A stretch of 32,500 nucleotides of DNA. Origin: Neocallimastix lanati (nom. inval.). Taxonomy: Eukaryota; Neocallimastigomycota; Neocallimastigomycetes; Neocallimastigales; Neocallimastigaceae. This document shows, one piece after another, positions 1 through 11,300 of this stretch (its first letter is position 1; every line of letters starts with the position of its first letter). A program made the translations under genes and the position numbers. The notes below the pieces were generated by a model. The model was given only the letters and a program-made list of their open reading frames with translations. It searched no databases and was not told the DNA's origin. Location of the stretch: positions 3,230,001-3,262,500 of the forward strand of contig JACVTC010000003.1 of assembly GCA_016946835.1 (NCBI GenBank), read 5' to 3'.

Positions 1-950
1 GGGTTTAAAAATAAGATTTCCAACATCACTACTTATAATATCTCCTATAAGCTAGTTTTTTGTGCTAAGGTGACAATTCGATGGTTTAAAAAGTGGAAAG
101 AGTCTTTTTGTATTATTTCTCACTTGGTCAAAAATATACCAACATTTTTACTTTATTCATAAACGAAAAGAAATAATGTAGATTAACAATAGCCAAACAT
201 AAAAAATATACTTCCTTGGAGAAATATAGAAGACTAACTGGGAAAATGTTCATTATACAAGTACTCCTGCAATTAGATCAAGATATTTAAATTTGGTTTT
301 AAAAAATTTATTCAACCTCTTTCTCTAAAATATTCACAATTTTTGGACGAATTAAATGTGCATTAAAATTTGATGTGAAACCTTATGTAAAAAGCCAACT
401 AGTATCAAAAGATTCCTCATCTTTTTATCCTTGTTGTAATGTAAGTAATAGTACACCTAGTTTCACACACTAGATACTTTTATGTCCTAAATATGGAGAA
501 TTGAGACAACAATTCATTTAGTTTGTTGATGAAATCATTATTAATTATACTCTGATTGTTCATGAGAAATTATTAAGTATTCTTGATGATAAAGTGGAAA
601 TTTTTGATAATAATTAATAATTTTTACTTACTACATCTCCCAAAAATGCTGTATATGAAATCTTAAAGATCAGCTAGGAGGAAAGAGAGCACTCTATTAA
701 TAATATTTTTCATTCACTTTCAAGACCGTCTTCCTTCTTTATTCCATATTGTGTGGAGCTTGCGGAATTTCTTACTAATATTATGCCTCTTGTGATTAGT
801 AATTTTTACACTATGATCAATTTGTATACCATTAGACCTACCGTTGTCAATATCGTCGACGACGAAATGATAAGGTGAAGAAGATTCAAATAATAATTTT
901 TATCCACATGGAGTTATCATCAATGAATGGCAAGAGTTAAAAGGCCATTT
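1..950 (+). pseudogene. Decayed LINE (non-LTR retrotransposon) ORF2 C-terminal region, cut by the left window edge
   Basis: Conceptual translation with stops and frame changes gives fragments typical of the region after a LINE reverse transcriptase. Near 95-118 there is an IRWFKKWKES-like stretch. At about 420-500 comes a zinc-knuckle-like block: two Cys (432-437), a His near 466 and a Cys in a CPKY motif near 483, followed by LRQQF. At about 720-795 the reading RPSSFF..YCVELAEFLTNIMPLV corresponds to KTPFFVRFVALFTKFMP in the minus-strand copy at 3185-4965. Many in-frame stops make it non-functional. An A-run and (TA)n near 1058-1089 may mark its 3' end. The RT core would lie left of the window. 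Seen: motifs and stops. Inferred: family assignment. Confidence 0.6.
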
Positions 951-2058
951 TGTACTTTGAAATTCATAATATACTTTTTTAATATTAATGTAAAAAATTT
1001 CATGTATTTTTTTTTTTTAAATAAATATTATTAAATAAAGTTTATTCCTATTCTAGAAAAAAAAAAAATATATATATATATATATATAATCATATGGTGC
1101 TGCCGTTAAGTTAAGTCATAATTTAAAGTTGGTTATCTTTAAAGATTTTTTTATTAAAAATAAATTAATTTTATATTAAAGAAATATCAAATATAAAATA
1201 TTAAATAAAAAAATATAATTAATATATTATATTAGTAACTTTAAAATGTAATTAATTTAATATTATTAAAAATAAAATTTCATAAATAAATTTTTTTTAT
1301 TTTTGTTTTTTGTTTTTTTTTACCTTAAAAAACCTCTTATAATAAAGTTTAATACAAAATAAAAATAAAAAAAAAAAAAATATGTACATTAAATATTATT
1401 ATAATTAATAGATTATAGAGATAAAAATAATAGTAATATGGAGAACTTTTTACAAAAATACTATTATTTTTAATATATGAATAATGAATATTCACTTAAA
1501 AAAAATTCTTCTATATTAAAATATTATATAAAGTTTATTATTTACTTATATATTGTTAAATTTATATACCTTTAATAATATTCAGTACTCATGGTTTAAA
1601 ATAAAATAACATTTTGTATTTATAATAGTTTAATAAAAATAAAAAACAATTTGTAAAAAAAATTATATCCATAGTGACAGATAATACTTTTTTTTTTTGT
1701 TTTTATTTTCAAAATTTGAAATTTGAATTGATTTCAACCAATAAAATTATTCCAATTGATAAATATTAATTCTAATTCTAAAAACTTTAAATTATATATA
1801 TAATTTTAAAACAGAATTACAAATATTAAAATTATATTTATATCAATAATATTTTTAAAATGTATTTATTATAAATGTGAAAGAATAATATTTTTAAAAT
1901 TTATTATAAATGAGAAAGAAGAAGTGTAGTTAACACCAACTTTTCAATTTTTTTTTTGTTTTTTTGTTTTTTTTGTTTTTTTTTTTGTTTTTTTTTTTTT
2001 TGTTTTTATTATATAAAAAAAAATCTTTTAAGTTATATCCAATCTTATTTATAATATA

Positions 2059-2102
<44 letters not shown>

Positions 2103-2205
2103 ATAATAATAATATTTTGCCTTTTTTAATTATTATGTTTTTTATAAAAAATATCTTATTTTTTTAAAAATATTTAAAGAATAGTATTTTAAAGATATTT
2201 TATAC
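951..2205. other. Gene-free AT-rich stretch with homopolymers
   Basis: No open reading frame or RNA gene is recognisable. The stretch holds (TA)n at about 1069-1088, an A run near 1367-1380, interrupted T/G tracts at 1948-2007 (T runs broken by single G) and a pure A run of roughly 36 bases at 2065-2100 followed by (TAA)n. Confidence 0.7.
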
Positions 2206-2898
2206 TTTTCTATTTTTATATTTATATAAAAAAAAATTTTTTAAAGACATATTTTTGATCATATTTAAAGAATTTTTTTTTTTTTTTATAAAGAAATATA
2301 AAACTTCTAAATTTTTGTAATAATATAAAGAATTTTTTTTAAGAGTATTTTATATTTAAGAATATCTAAAATTTTTTTTTTTTTTTTAATTTTTAAATAT
2401 ATTTAAAGATTTTTTTCTTTTTTATTTATTTAAGATTATATGATTTCTGTTTTAAAGGAATTATTATTCCAGATTAGGACTTGAATTGATTATCTAAATG
2501 TAATTTTTTGTGTGTAATAATATAAAGAATTTTTTTTAAGAATATTTTATATTTAAGAATATTTAAAAAAAAATTTTTTTAGTTTTTAAATATATTTAAA
2601 GATTTTTTTCTTTTTTTATTTATTTAAGATATATTGAACTCTTCTAAATTTTTTTTTAAATCTTTATAATTAAATATTAACAAATAATTATTTTATTATA
2701 TTTATTACTATTATATTTTTATTAACAACTTCTATTCATTTATTTAAAAACTTTATATAGTTACAAAAATCTTTCGAAATAAAATATTCTTTATATTAAT
2801 ATAAAAATTAAAAACTTTATATATATATTCTTTAAATATTATTAAAAATATGTCTTCAGAAAAAAAAATTTTTTTATATAAATATAAAAATAGAAAAT
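2206..2898. repeat. Imperfect inverted-repeat cluster with internal direct repeats
   Basis: The segment near 2206-2266 (ctatttttatatttatat, A/T run, gacatattttt, catatttaaagaa) reappears as its reverse complement near 2830-2898, giving arms of about 60 bp. Between them, a block at about 2318-2433 (ataatataaagaa ... ttatttatttaaga) is repeated directly at about 2517-2630. The layout is compatible with a nested, non-coding MITE-like element, but AT richness makes the ends uncertain. Confidence 0.5.
2432..2498 (+). repeat. 67-bp direct repeat, copy 1
   Basis: Matches 3111-3177 over 67 bases with a single difference (attaggActtg versus attaggGcttg). The offset is constant at 679 bp. It contains a G-bearing segment (gatttctgttttaaagg) that stands out from the AT background. 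Confidence 0.85.
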
Positions 2899-3110
2899 TT
2901 TTATATATAACTTTACTTATTTATTCATTTATTGGTTGCATGAATATTTTTTTTTATAAAAAACACTCAATTAATAAAAAAATAAATATTATTTGTCCTA
3001 TAAGAACATAATAATATTTTTAGATAATAATATGAAATAAAAAGTAATATTCCAAATAAAGGATATAAATAAATTCAGAAAAAAGTTCATAGACAATGAA
3101 CCCTACCCCC

Positions 3111-3177
3111 AAGATTATATGATTTCTGTTTTAAAGGAATTATTATTCCAGATTAGGGCTTGAATTGATTATCTAAA
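3111..3177 (+). repeat. 67-bp direct repeat, copy 2
   Basis: Second copy of the repeat at 2432-2498. It lies immediately next to the 3' side of the decayed minus-strand LINE, so it may come from LINE 3' sequence or mark a duplicated junction. Confidence 0.85.
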
Positions 3178-3184
3178 AGAAATT

Positions 3185-4099
3185 ATGGTTTTTGTCCTTC
3201 AGAAGCTCTTACTGAATTTTCCGTGTTGACACTCCTGGTTAGTTTTCACTTATACCGTCGGAATAGCTCTCCTTGTCGAGTACCAGCCTCTGGCATAAAT
3301 TTTGTAAAGAGAGCCACAAATCGCACAAAGAATGGCGTTTTAGAATAATTAAAAGAAATGATTTAGTTCTTCAACAAAACATTCCATTCCTTTTTTATAA
3401 TTTAAATCAATAATGACTGTATCTCTTCCACTAAGAAGGAAGTTAAATAAGTTTATATGGTCTGTACCACGTCACATATATAATTTACACACTCATTATT
3501 CAGATAATTACTAATATTAACACGATTATCACCAATTGATCCATTCACTATATTATTAGTAACGATACTATTATTTTCACTATCATTAATACTACTATTA
3601 TTAACAACACTGTTTCTATTGTAATAACTATTATTATTAATATTATACTCTTCATTACTACTATCAGAATCAGTATTTGATTCTACATTATTAATATCAG
3701 TGACAACAGTGTTTACATTACTATTTGATATTGGATCAAAATTTACTAATTACAAAAAAAAAAAAAAATTTCATAAAGAATTTCAATATTTCATTCAAAA
3801 AATAGCATTTAGAAAAAGCCAATGTTCCAATTTGGGATTAACTATTTTCTCTATAACAACATGAAATATCGTTCTGGACGGTCATCTTCAATCATATTGG
3901 CAGCTTTGGCAAAACGAGCATTGAATTTATATCCACATTTGGTACGAAGAACCCATCGAAAACCGTTGCTATATTCAGGATACTTAAAGTCGAGCTTTAG
4001 GTAGTCTCTAGTTTTTTCAAATTTATTTTCTTAATAAACCTTAGCTTTGATTGATTTTCTTGCCATATCTCTATCCCAGAAAAATTTACAATTGCTTTT

Positions 4100-4135
<36 letters not shown>

Positions 4136-4965
4136 ATGGAAATTTATCTAATTTGTCTGCTAAAAATTTTTACTTTCTTTCCCCACTGCTTGACATCTAC
4201 AATGTTATATATATCTCTAATAAAGTAATTCAGAGATAATGCAATTTGAGTTTTTCCAATTCTTTAAAATACCTTACCTGAGCAATCGCACATTTCACCG
4301 ATAGAGGAGAAATGTTATGTTCTTTAGAAACACAATAAAAGGATGCAAAGCTATTTAAGCTATTTCCCATTAGAAAATCCTTCTATCTAGTATAATTTTG
4401 TATTAATTATTGTCTGTGTACTTCTTGTTCTTTCTTTGTATGATCCAAGCAGAGATGTATAATATAAAGCTTGTCCAATTACTATAGCAGAAAATAACAT
4501 TCATTTAAAAGGGATAGAAATATGAGGATTCTAAAGAAATCCTTTTATGAAATAAAGTGCTTTTCTAACTTTATTATTCATTCGCTGAATGATCGTTTTC
4601 AGTTCTAGATTGTTTTGAAAACTAGGAAGGTATAACAATTCGTTTTTAGGTTAACTTTTGTCTCGAAAGATAAAAGGTAGGGTTACTATTATTTAAGAAT
4701 TTTGGAAACTTCCCCTCGTACTACTAAAATGGCTCACTTACTAATACCAAATTTCATTTCATGATTTCTTGTCAACTAACTGGTTAATTTTAACAATTTC
4801 TTAAGTTGAGATCTCGTTGGAGCACATAACACAATATCATCTGCAGAGAGACCTTCACAACATCCCTTATGACCAATAGCGATTCCATATTTATCTCATT
4901 TATTAAAAATATCATTAATGAACAAGATAAATAAAATTGGTGAGAGGGAATATTGAAATTGTTGA
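3185..4965 (-). pseudogene. Decayed LINE reverse transcriptase and C-terminal region
   Basis: Read on the minus strand from about 4965 downwards, the palm region of a non-LTR RT is visible: SLSPILFILFINDIF, then a (S)ADDIVLCAP motif (4836-4844 encodes A-D-D; the usual Phe before ADD is Ser), then L..LLKLT, NHEMKFGISK. In-frame TGA and TAG codons interrupt it. Further on come the post-RT tail (ISPLSVKCAIAQVRYFK near 4260-4310), a basic segment FRWVLRTKCGYKFNARFAKAA (about 3855-3960), a degraded knuckle (EHWLF), an Asn/Ser-rich stretch open for about 95 codons (3743-3456), and KTPFFVRFVALFTKFMP (about 3270-3345). A T run near 4100-4134 interrupts it. Several frameshifts and stops show a dead copy. 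It is the same family as 1-950 in opposite orientation. Confidence 0.75.
4100..4134. repeat. T homopolymer of about 35 bp inside the LINE remnant
   Basis: Uninterrupted T run lying within the decayed minus-strand LINE. Read in the LINE sense it is poly(A), so it could be a retroposed tail inserted there or a slippage expansion. Confidence 0.85.
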
Positions 4966-4997
4966 AATATATAATAAAGCATGATGATGAGGATAGT

Positions 4998-5086
4998 GAT
5001 TAACCTTTTTTATTAGCTCAAAAATTCAAATAAAAATAAAAAAAAATTAAAATTTTGTGAGTAAGTCTTAGAGCTAAACCATAAAA

Positions 5087-5128
<42 letters not shown>

Positions 5129-5260
5129 GGTAGAAAAAAAAGTAATTAATTATTCACCCTTTATATTGGATCAAAAATTGAAATAGAAATAAAAAATTCA
5201 AATAGAAATAAAAAATTGAAATTTTATTAATAAGTCTTAGAGCTAAACCATAAAAAAAAA
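4998..5260. repeat. Tandem duplication of an about 169-bp AT block
   Basis: A unit beginning attaacc/attattcaccctttt..tt and ending taagtcttagagctaaacc plus an A run occurs at about 4998-5091 and again at about 5148-5260. The 26-bp core at 5062-5087 recurs exactly at 5231-5256 (offset 169). An A run of about 35 bp (roughly 5092-5126) lies between the copies. Confidence 0.8.
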
Positions 5261-5277
5261 AAAAAAAAGAAAAAAAA

Positions 5278-5338
5278 GTAATCAATTTAATTATTTGAGA
5301 TATATAGTTTTACTAATATTGCTATTGTATAAAGGTTC
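5278..5338 (+). repeat. Dispersed about 60-bp repeat, copy 1
   Basis: The sequence from agtaatcaatttaatt through gatatatagttttac to aaggttc is recognisable again at 6309-6368 with several substitutions and one single-base gap. It is probably a diverged fragment of an older repeat. Confidence 0.6.
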
Positions 5339-6130
5339 AATTAAATACATAAATTTTGTAATTATTTTAAGTGAAGGAATTTAACTTTTAGCTTATTTTT
5401 CATTTAATTATAATTTTATTATCAATACTTATTACTAATTAGTTTACTATCACTAATATTAAATAAGTTCCCTTCTTATAAATAAGAATATTTCTATCTT
5501 TTTTTACTATTTAAAATACAATATTAAAATCATTAATAATTATTATCCTATATTATTACATATGAGTTTAATTGTAATATTAACATTATATTAATTATCT
5601 TTAATTATTATTATTATTATTAAATGTTATATAATTTAAAATTATTATTACTCTAAATATTACAAAGAATTATTATAATAAAAGCTAACCCAGACCAATA
5701 ATTATTTAAATATAACGTTAAAACAATGGTTTTTAGATTGTATTTGTTTTAATAAATTAATAATCTATAGAATGTTACTAGGTCAAATATGTCAATAGTA
5801 ATATTTTGTATAGTAGAGTCAATAAACTAAATGGCCATTAAGAAATATATGATTATGTATTTATTTGATATTTAACACTTAGTCATTATTTTATAAGTAA
5901 TAAATTTTAATTAATAATATCTTTAAAGCCAGTTGGCAAGACTGGTACTAAAATACTCTTACTAAAGATAATTATTATTATTATTATATATATATATTAA
6001 TATTTAATATATATTATTATTTATTTATTATATACATTTAATTACATGATTAATGATATATTAAATATATTTTATACCTTAATTAATTTAATTATATATT
6101 ATTTTATAAGAAAATTTTATCAAAAAAAAT
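5339..6130. other. Gene-free AT-rich stretch
   Basis: I see no coding potential and no RNA gene. Only short (ATT)n and (TA)n tracts (for example about 5967-5985) are present. Confidence 0.65.
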
Positions 6131-6270
6131 TCCATGAATGCTGAACACTCATTAAGGCCATTCAGCATGGACAATATCCGCCTATGCGAAAGTATGCTGA
6201 AGTATTGTAGCTATCACAATATTCTCATACCTTAAAGGAGGCTAAAGGACGGTACACACCGAAAGTAAAA
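6131..6270. ncRNA. Candidate structured RNA island (three consecutive hairpins), function unknown
   Basis: A block of about 135 bp is clearly richer in G+C than its surroundings and folds into three perfect or near-perfect hairpins on the + strand. The first is ATGCTGAA/TTCAGCAT. The second is GTATG, internal loop, AGTATTGT paired with ACAATATT, closing on CATAC. The third is CGGT-ACAC-ACCG. No tRNA, 5S or U-RNA signature was recognised. It could be an unrecognised small ncRNA or the remnant of a mobile element, and the strand is not determined. Confidence 0.35.
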
Positions 6271-6308
6271 AAAAAGAAGCAAAGTTCTTATTAGCTAATA
6301 TTATAAAA

Positions 6309-6368
6309 AGTAATTAATTTAATTCCTTTAGATATATAGTTTTACAAATATTCTTGTATGTTAAAGTT
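6309..6368 (+). repeat. Dispersed about 60-bp repeat, copy 2
   Basis: Diverged second copy of 5278-5338, located just after the structured island. Confidence 0.6.
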
Positions 6369-7099
6369 CGTGAGAATAATAAACATATATTATGGACAAT
6401 ACAATAATTTAATAAAAACAATTCAATAAATGATAATATGTTTTATAACGAAAAAAAATTTTTTTTTTTTTTTATTAATAATATAAAATATAAAATTACA
6501 TTTTAAAAGACTAACTATTGATTAAAACCATTAACTAAACTATTTGTATATTTACTTGCTAATTTTTCATTCTTGATTCTTGATTTTACCACCGATTTAT
6601 ACTTTTTATTAAAGTTAAAGTTGATAGCATTTCAAGAATATTTTAGAATAAATAAAATATCTAAATTGTATTAAAATTAATAATTTTAATTATTATTTTA
6701 ATAAATAATTAATTCATATTATTATATAATAAAATATTTATTATTTTATATATCTAATTATATAAGAATTTTATCTTCTTCTCATTTCACCGAAATATTA
6801 ATAAATTGTTATACTATATATTATATAATAAGGTAAATGGTGTGAAGTTTATATTAGCATTTTAATCCATAACTCGAATAATTCTAAAATATTTGTATTC
6901 CTAATTAACGACAATTTTCTATCTTTCCTATTACTAAAATTATAACTAATTATATTGTAATAAAGATTATAATTAATTATATCGTAATAAAGTTTTATAA
7001 AAAATTGTGACTTATTTAGAATGTAGTTGTTGAAGTTGTATAATTAATATGGGGTTTAGTTGTTAATCATAAGATTCAAATAATTATTGTATATGGAAA

Positions 7100-7141
<42 letters not shown>

Positions 7142-7525
7142 ATAAGAATAATAAATATTATATAAAGATTTAATAAAAGTATAGGATAAAAATATAATTT
7201 TGATATTTATATTAATAAAGGGTTTATTAAAAGTAATAATATATTGAAATATTGAATATTGATAAAAAGACTAGGATATTAATAAATTAAAATATAATAT
7301 TATTAATATAATTAATAAGAGTATAATTAGATTGATTCCAGATTTCATAAATGTATATACAATTATTTTATAAGCTATTTAATAATTATTAATAATTTTG
7401 GAAATAATGATTTTTAGAAAATAGGAAAGTTCTATTTGTATTTATAAAATATTTTGTTTTATGGGTTAAGTTGTTTTAGGAAAACTTAATTAAAATAATA
7501 ATTTCAGTTCATTTCTTTTATAAAA
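6369..7525. other. Gene-free AT-rich 5' flank of the retrotransposon
   Basis: No ORF or RNA gene is recognisable. A (TA)n tract of about 30 bp lies at 7110-7139. The last bases (7511-7525) are the original upstream flank of the tRNA-Arg gene before insertion and include a TATAAAA motif at 7519-7525. Confidence 0.65.
7522..7525. other. Putative 4-bp target-site duplication (left)
   Basis: AAAA here equals AAAA at 16566-16569 on the other side of the element. Four-base duplications fit a retroviral-type integrase, but the sequence is low-complexity, so a 3-4 bp length cannot be fixed exactly. Confidence 0.55.
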
Positions 7526-8365
7526 TGTTATGGTTCGGGTTTTATTAGAATTTTATTTAATTATTTATTTTTAATATTTTTCTGTCTACATTTTAATTAT
7601 TGAAAAACTTCACTTATTTATACTTTTTGAAAAAAAATAAATATGTAAAGCCTTTCTACATTTTATTATCATATTTAAAAAAAAAATATTTACTATTACT
7701 AATTACTTAAAATTTTATATTAATTTAAATTAACTAATTCATAAGTATTTTTATTTTAATAAATTTTGTTTATATAATTTTATATTATTTTTCATATACT
7801 AAAACTAAATTATTTAATATATACGAAAAGTAACAAGCAAAATTTAAAAAGATTTTACAGAAAAATAAAGTTATTTTAATCAAGAATGTTAATATAATAT
7901 TCTTATATTTTATATAAAATAAATTTAAAAACTATAATATATTTAATATTTATTATTAATCAATTAAGATTTGATTTTATTTGTGGGGAATAAAAATATA
8001 AAATAATCAATTTAAAAATAAAATAAAATACTAAAAAGAATACAAGTTTAATATTGATACAATATAATAATAATATAATAATATATTTGAAAATAAAAAT
8101 AAAATATTAATATTGATAATATCCACTTTAATAAAATAATAAAATTTAAGGTTAAATTATAGATATTGATATTAATAATAAAAATATAAAATTATTGATA
8201 ATATTTTAGAAACTTTTAATAAAAATATAAAAAAAATAAATATATTTAGAAAATATTTTAGTATAGAAAATATAGTAAAGTAATATTAAGTAAAGAATAA
8301 TATAATGGATTCTAAAGTAAGTTGAAATTCTAATTAATAATCCATTATATGTTCGTTCTTTACCA
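7526..8365 (-). repeat. 3' LTR of the Ty3/gypsy element (840 bp)
   Basis: Matches 15726-16565 at a constant offset of 8200 with no difference found. On the + strand it starts TGTTATGG and ends TTTACCA. An 11-bp inverted repeat (TATAATGGATT at 8301-8311, AATCCATTATA at 8339-8349) lies close to the outer end of U3. Confidence 0.95.
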
Positions 8366-8366
8366 A

Positions 8367-8380
8367 GATGCCCCCACTAA
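8367..8380 (-). other. Polypurine tract candidate
   Basis: On the minus strand AGTGGGGG lies just after the pol stop codon and 4-5 nt before the 3' LTR boundary. This is the place where the plus-strand primer of reverse transcription is expected. The short CATC between it and the LTR is slightly unusual. Confidence 0.6.
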
Positions 8381-8388
8381 GACTCAAG

Positions 8389-11300
8389 CTAATCTATAGC
8401 TGAGTTATACTTTACTATATTTTTCAAATGAACATTACGATTCATTTGAATCATAGTATTTGGGTCCGCAAGTGTTACGGTATTAAATTGTTTTTTTATT
8501 ACTTTTAAAGGACCGACAAAATAAGGTTCTAATTTAGAACGACTAAAATTTCGAACAAGAACTAAATCACCGATTCTTATGTTTTTGGAATTTTTCATGC
8601 TATTTTTTTCTTCCCTTCGATTGGCCCAATATTTACTTGCGTTCTTTACATTTTCAGCTGCTTCCATGGTCCACCTATAATGTGAGATAAATTTTTCTAA
8701 AAGAATTTCATCTGAAGATTTATTCACTCCTTGTGTAGGTCTAGCAGCAATGTCGAAAGGCTGTTGATCCTCACGACCATAAACTAATTCGAAGCTAGAA
8801 TGTTTGGTTACAGAATTCTTTGTAGTTCTAAGGGCCCACAAGGCTGAAGGTAATACCTCATCCCAGTCTTTATTTTCTTCACCAAGTAATCTCAATAATT
8901 TACCAATTTCTTTATTCCTATTTTCAACCAATCCATTACTTTCTGGGTGATAGGTAGTGGTAAATTTTACGTAAACATCATATAAGTCCAGGAATATTTT
9001 AGTCATATCCGATGCGAATTGAACGCCATTATCCGTTGTAATGACTTGAGGAACTCCATGTCTAGCGAAAACATTTATTAAAAACTTAATAATGTCCTTA
9101 GATGTAATATTTTCAGTAGGTTCAGCCTCCACCCACTTTGTGAAATAATCCACCGCAACAATGATATATTGGTTTTTATTACCAGTTTTTATTAAGGGAC
9201 CAATAATATCAAGTCCAAGATGAGTAAAAGGGCCTTCAACTTCTGTTGGAATGTTTTCGGTTGGTTCTGGATATGGCTGAGGGCGATTTAACTGACATTT
9301 TTCGCATTTTGAAATTATCCGTTTTATATCGTTGACCATATCATTCCAGTAGTAACTTTTTCTAAGTCTTTGATATGTTTTATAATAACCTTCATGGCCA
9401 ACATGATGTGCTTCGAGAATTAATTTTAGTTTTTCATTTGTTTCGGTAACAAGTTTTCTATAATTATTTCCATCTATAAAATAATCTATACCATCAATCT
9501 TTGTAAATTTTTCTTCAATAAATTCTTTAATTACTTTAGGAAGTGAATCATTTTCATCATCTTTATTCGTTTTTATAGCTAATACCTTTTGTTCCTTATC
9601 GTTCTTCATTCTAGATAAAGCGTCGGCTACTACATTCTTTTTACCTTGCTCATAGCGAATATCCACTTTTAGCATACTTGCAGTCAAACACCATCTTGTT
9701 TGTCGTGCATTATTCGGTTCCTTATTATTAAATAAACCTAGTAGAGGTTTGTGATCTGTAAAAACTATGGTTCTAAAGGGGCTTCCCATAATATAAGGTT
9801 TTAATTTAGTAATACAATAATATAAAGCCGTTCCTTCCAAATCGGTTATTCCATAATTCTTTTCTGCTTTGGTTAAGCTACGGCTAATGAAATGAATCGG
9901 GTGTTCTATTTCCGATTCGTCTTTCTGCAATAAAACTCCACCAATACCTTCATATGATGCATCTGTTCGAATAATGAATTCTTTGGAAAAATCAGGATAT
10001 TTTAAAATAGGAGCATTAATTAATTTTTCTTTTAATTTGGTAAAACTTTGTTTTTGTTCATTATTCCATTTATATTTTACGCCTTTTCTTAATAGCTTAC
10101 AAAGAGGAGCTGAGGTTTGAGCATATTCATTTATAAAGTTCCTATAATATCCTACAGCACCTAAGAATGATCTTAACTCATGTATATTCGTGGGTTCTTT
10201 CCAGGCTTTAATTGCTTCAATTTTACTATTTTGAGGACTAAGACCCTTAGTAGAAATCTTGTGACCAAGAACTTCAACTTCCGTTTGCATAAAGTGACAT
10301 TTTTCAATATTAATTTTTAATTTATGTTCCTTGAAGATTGCTAATACTTGTTTTATGTGTTGGATATGTTCTTCGACAGTTTTTGAATATATAAGTATAT
10401 CATCAATAAAGTTGAAAACACATTTTCCAATTAAAGGAAATAAAATTCTATTCATTTCCCGTTGGAAGGTAGCCGGAGCTCCAGTTAATCCAAAAGGCAT
10501 AACTTTGAATTGGTAGTTGCCAAATTTGGTTGTAAAACTGGTTATTTCAACACTTTCTTCGTCCATTAGGATTTGATGGTAACCTGAGTATAGATCCATA
10601 GTAGTAAAGATTTTGGCACCATCTAGACTGTCAAATATCTCGTCAATATAAGGAAGGGCATAAGAGTCTTTTTCGGTTAGATCATTCACCTTGCGGTAGT
10701 CCACACACAATCTCCATTTTCCATTAGCCTTTGGGACCACAACAACAGGTGAAGACCATTCTGAATATGATGGTACAACTAGCTTTTTCTTAATAAGTTT
10801 AATTAGTTCTTCTTTAATAATATCAGATTTAAATTTGGTTACTCTGTAACATCTTTGTTTAACAGGTTTTGCGTTCGCTTTCAAGTTAATTTTATGAGGG
10901 GCCAAGTCTGACGGTGTTAATTCTTCAGAAGATGTCGCTATAATGTCCAAGTTTTCTTCAAGTAATTTTACTATTACATCTTTATAATCTTTGCAAAGGC
11001 TTGCTAAAAATTTTTCATCATGGATATACTCTTGCGGAGATAGACCTTCAAGTTTCTTTAATTCATTAGTTGTGTCTTCATCTTCAAGTATTTTCCTTAC
11101 TATACATACTAATTTTTCTTCTTCTTGGAAATTATTATTAATAGGAGCTATAACGTCGATTAGTCCTTGAGAATTAAATTGACATAAACTATATCTTATA
11201 GGATGGATAAAAAGATTGTGTTCTACTTGAGTTTGAAAATTAATCAACAAATCATAAAATGGGTCATCATCATCAATTATTCGAAAATCTACTATCATTT

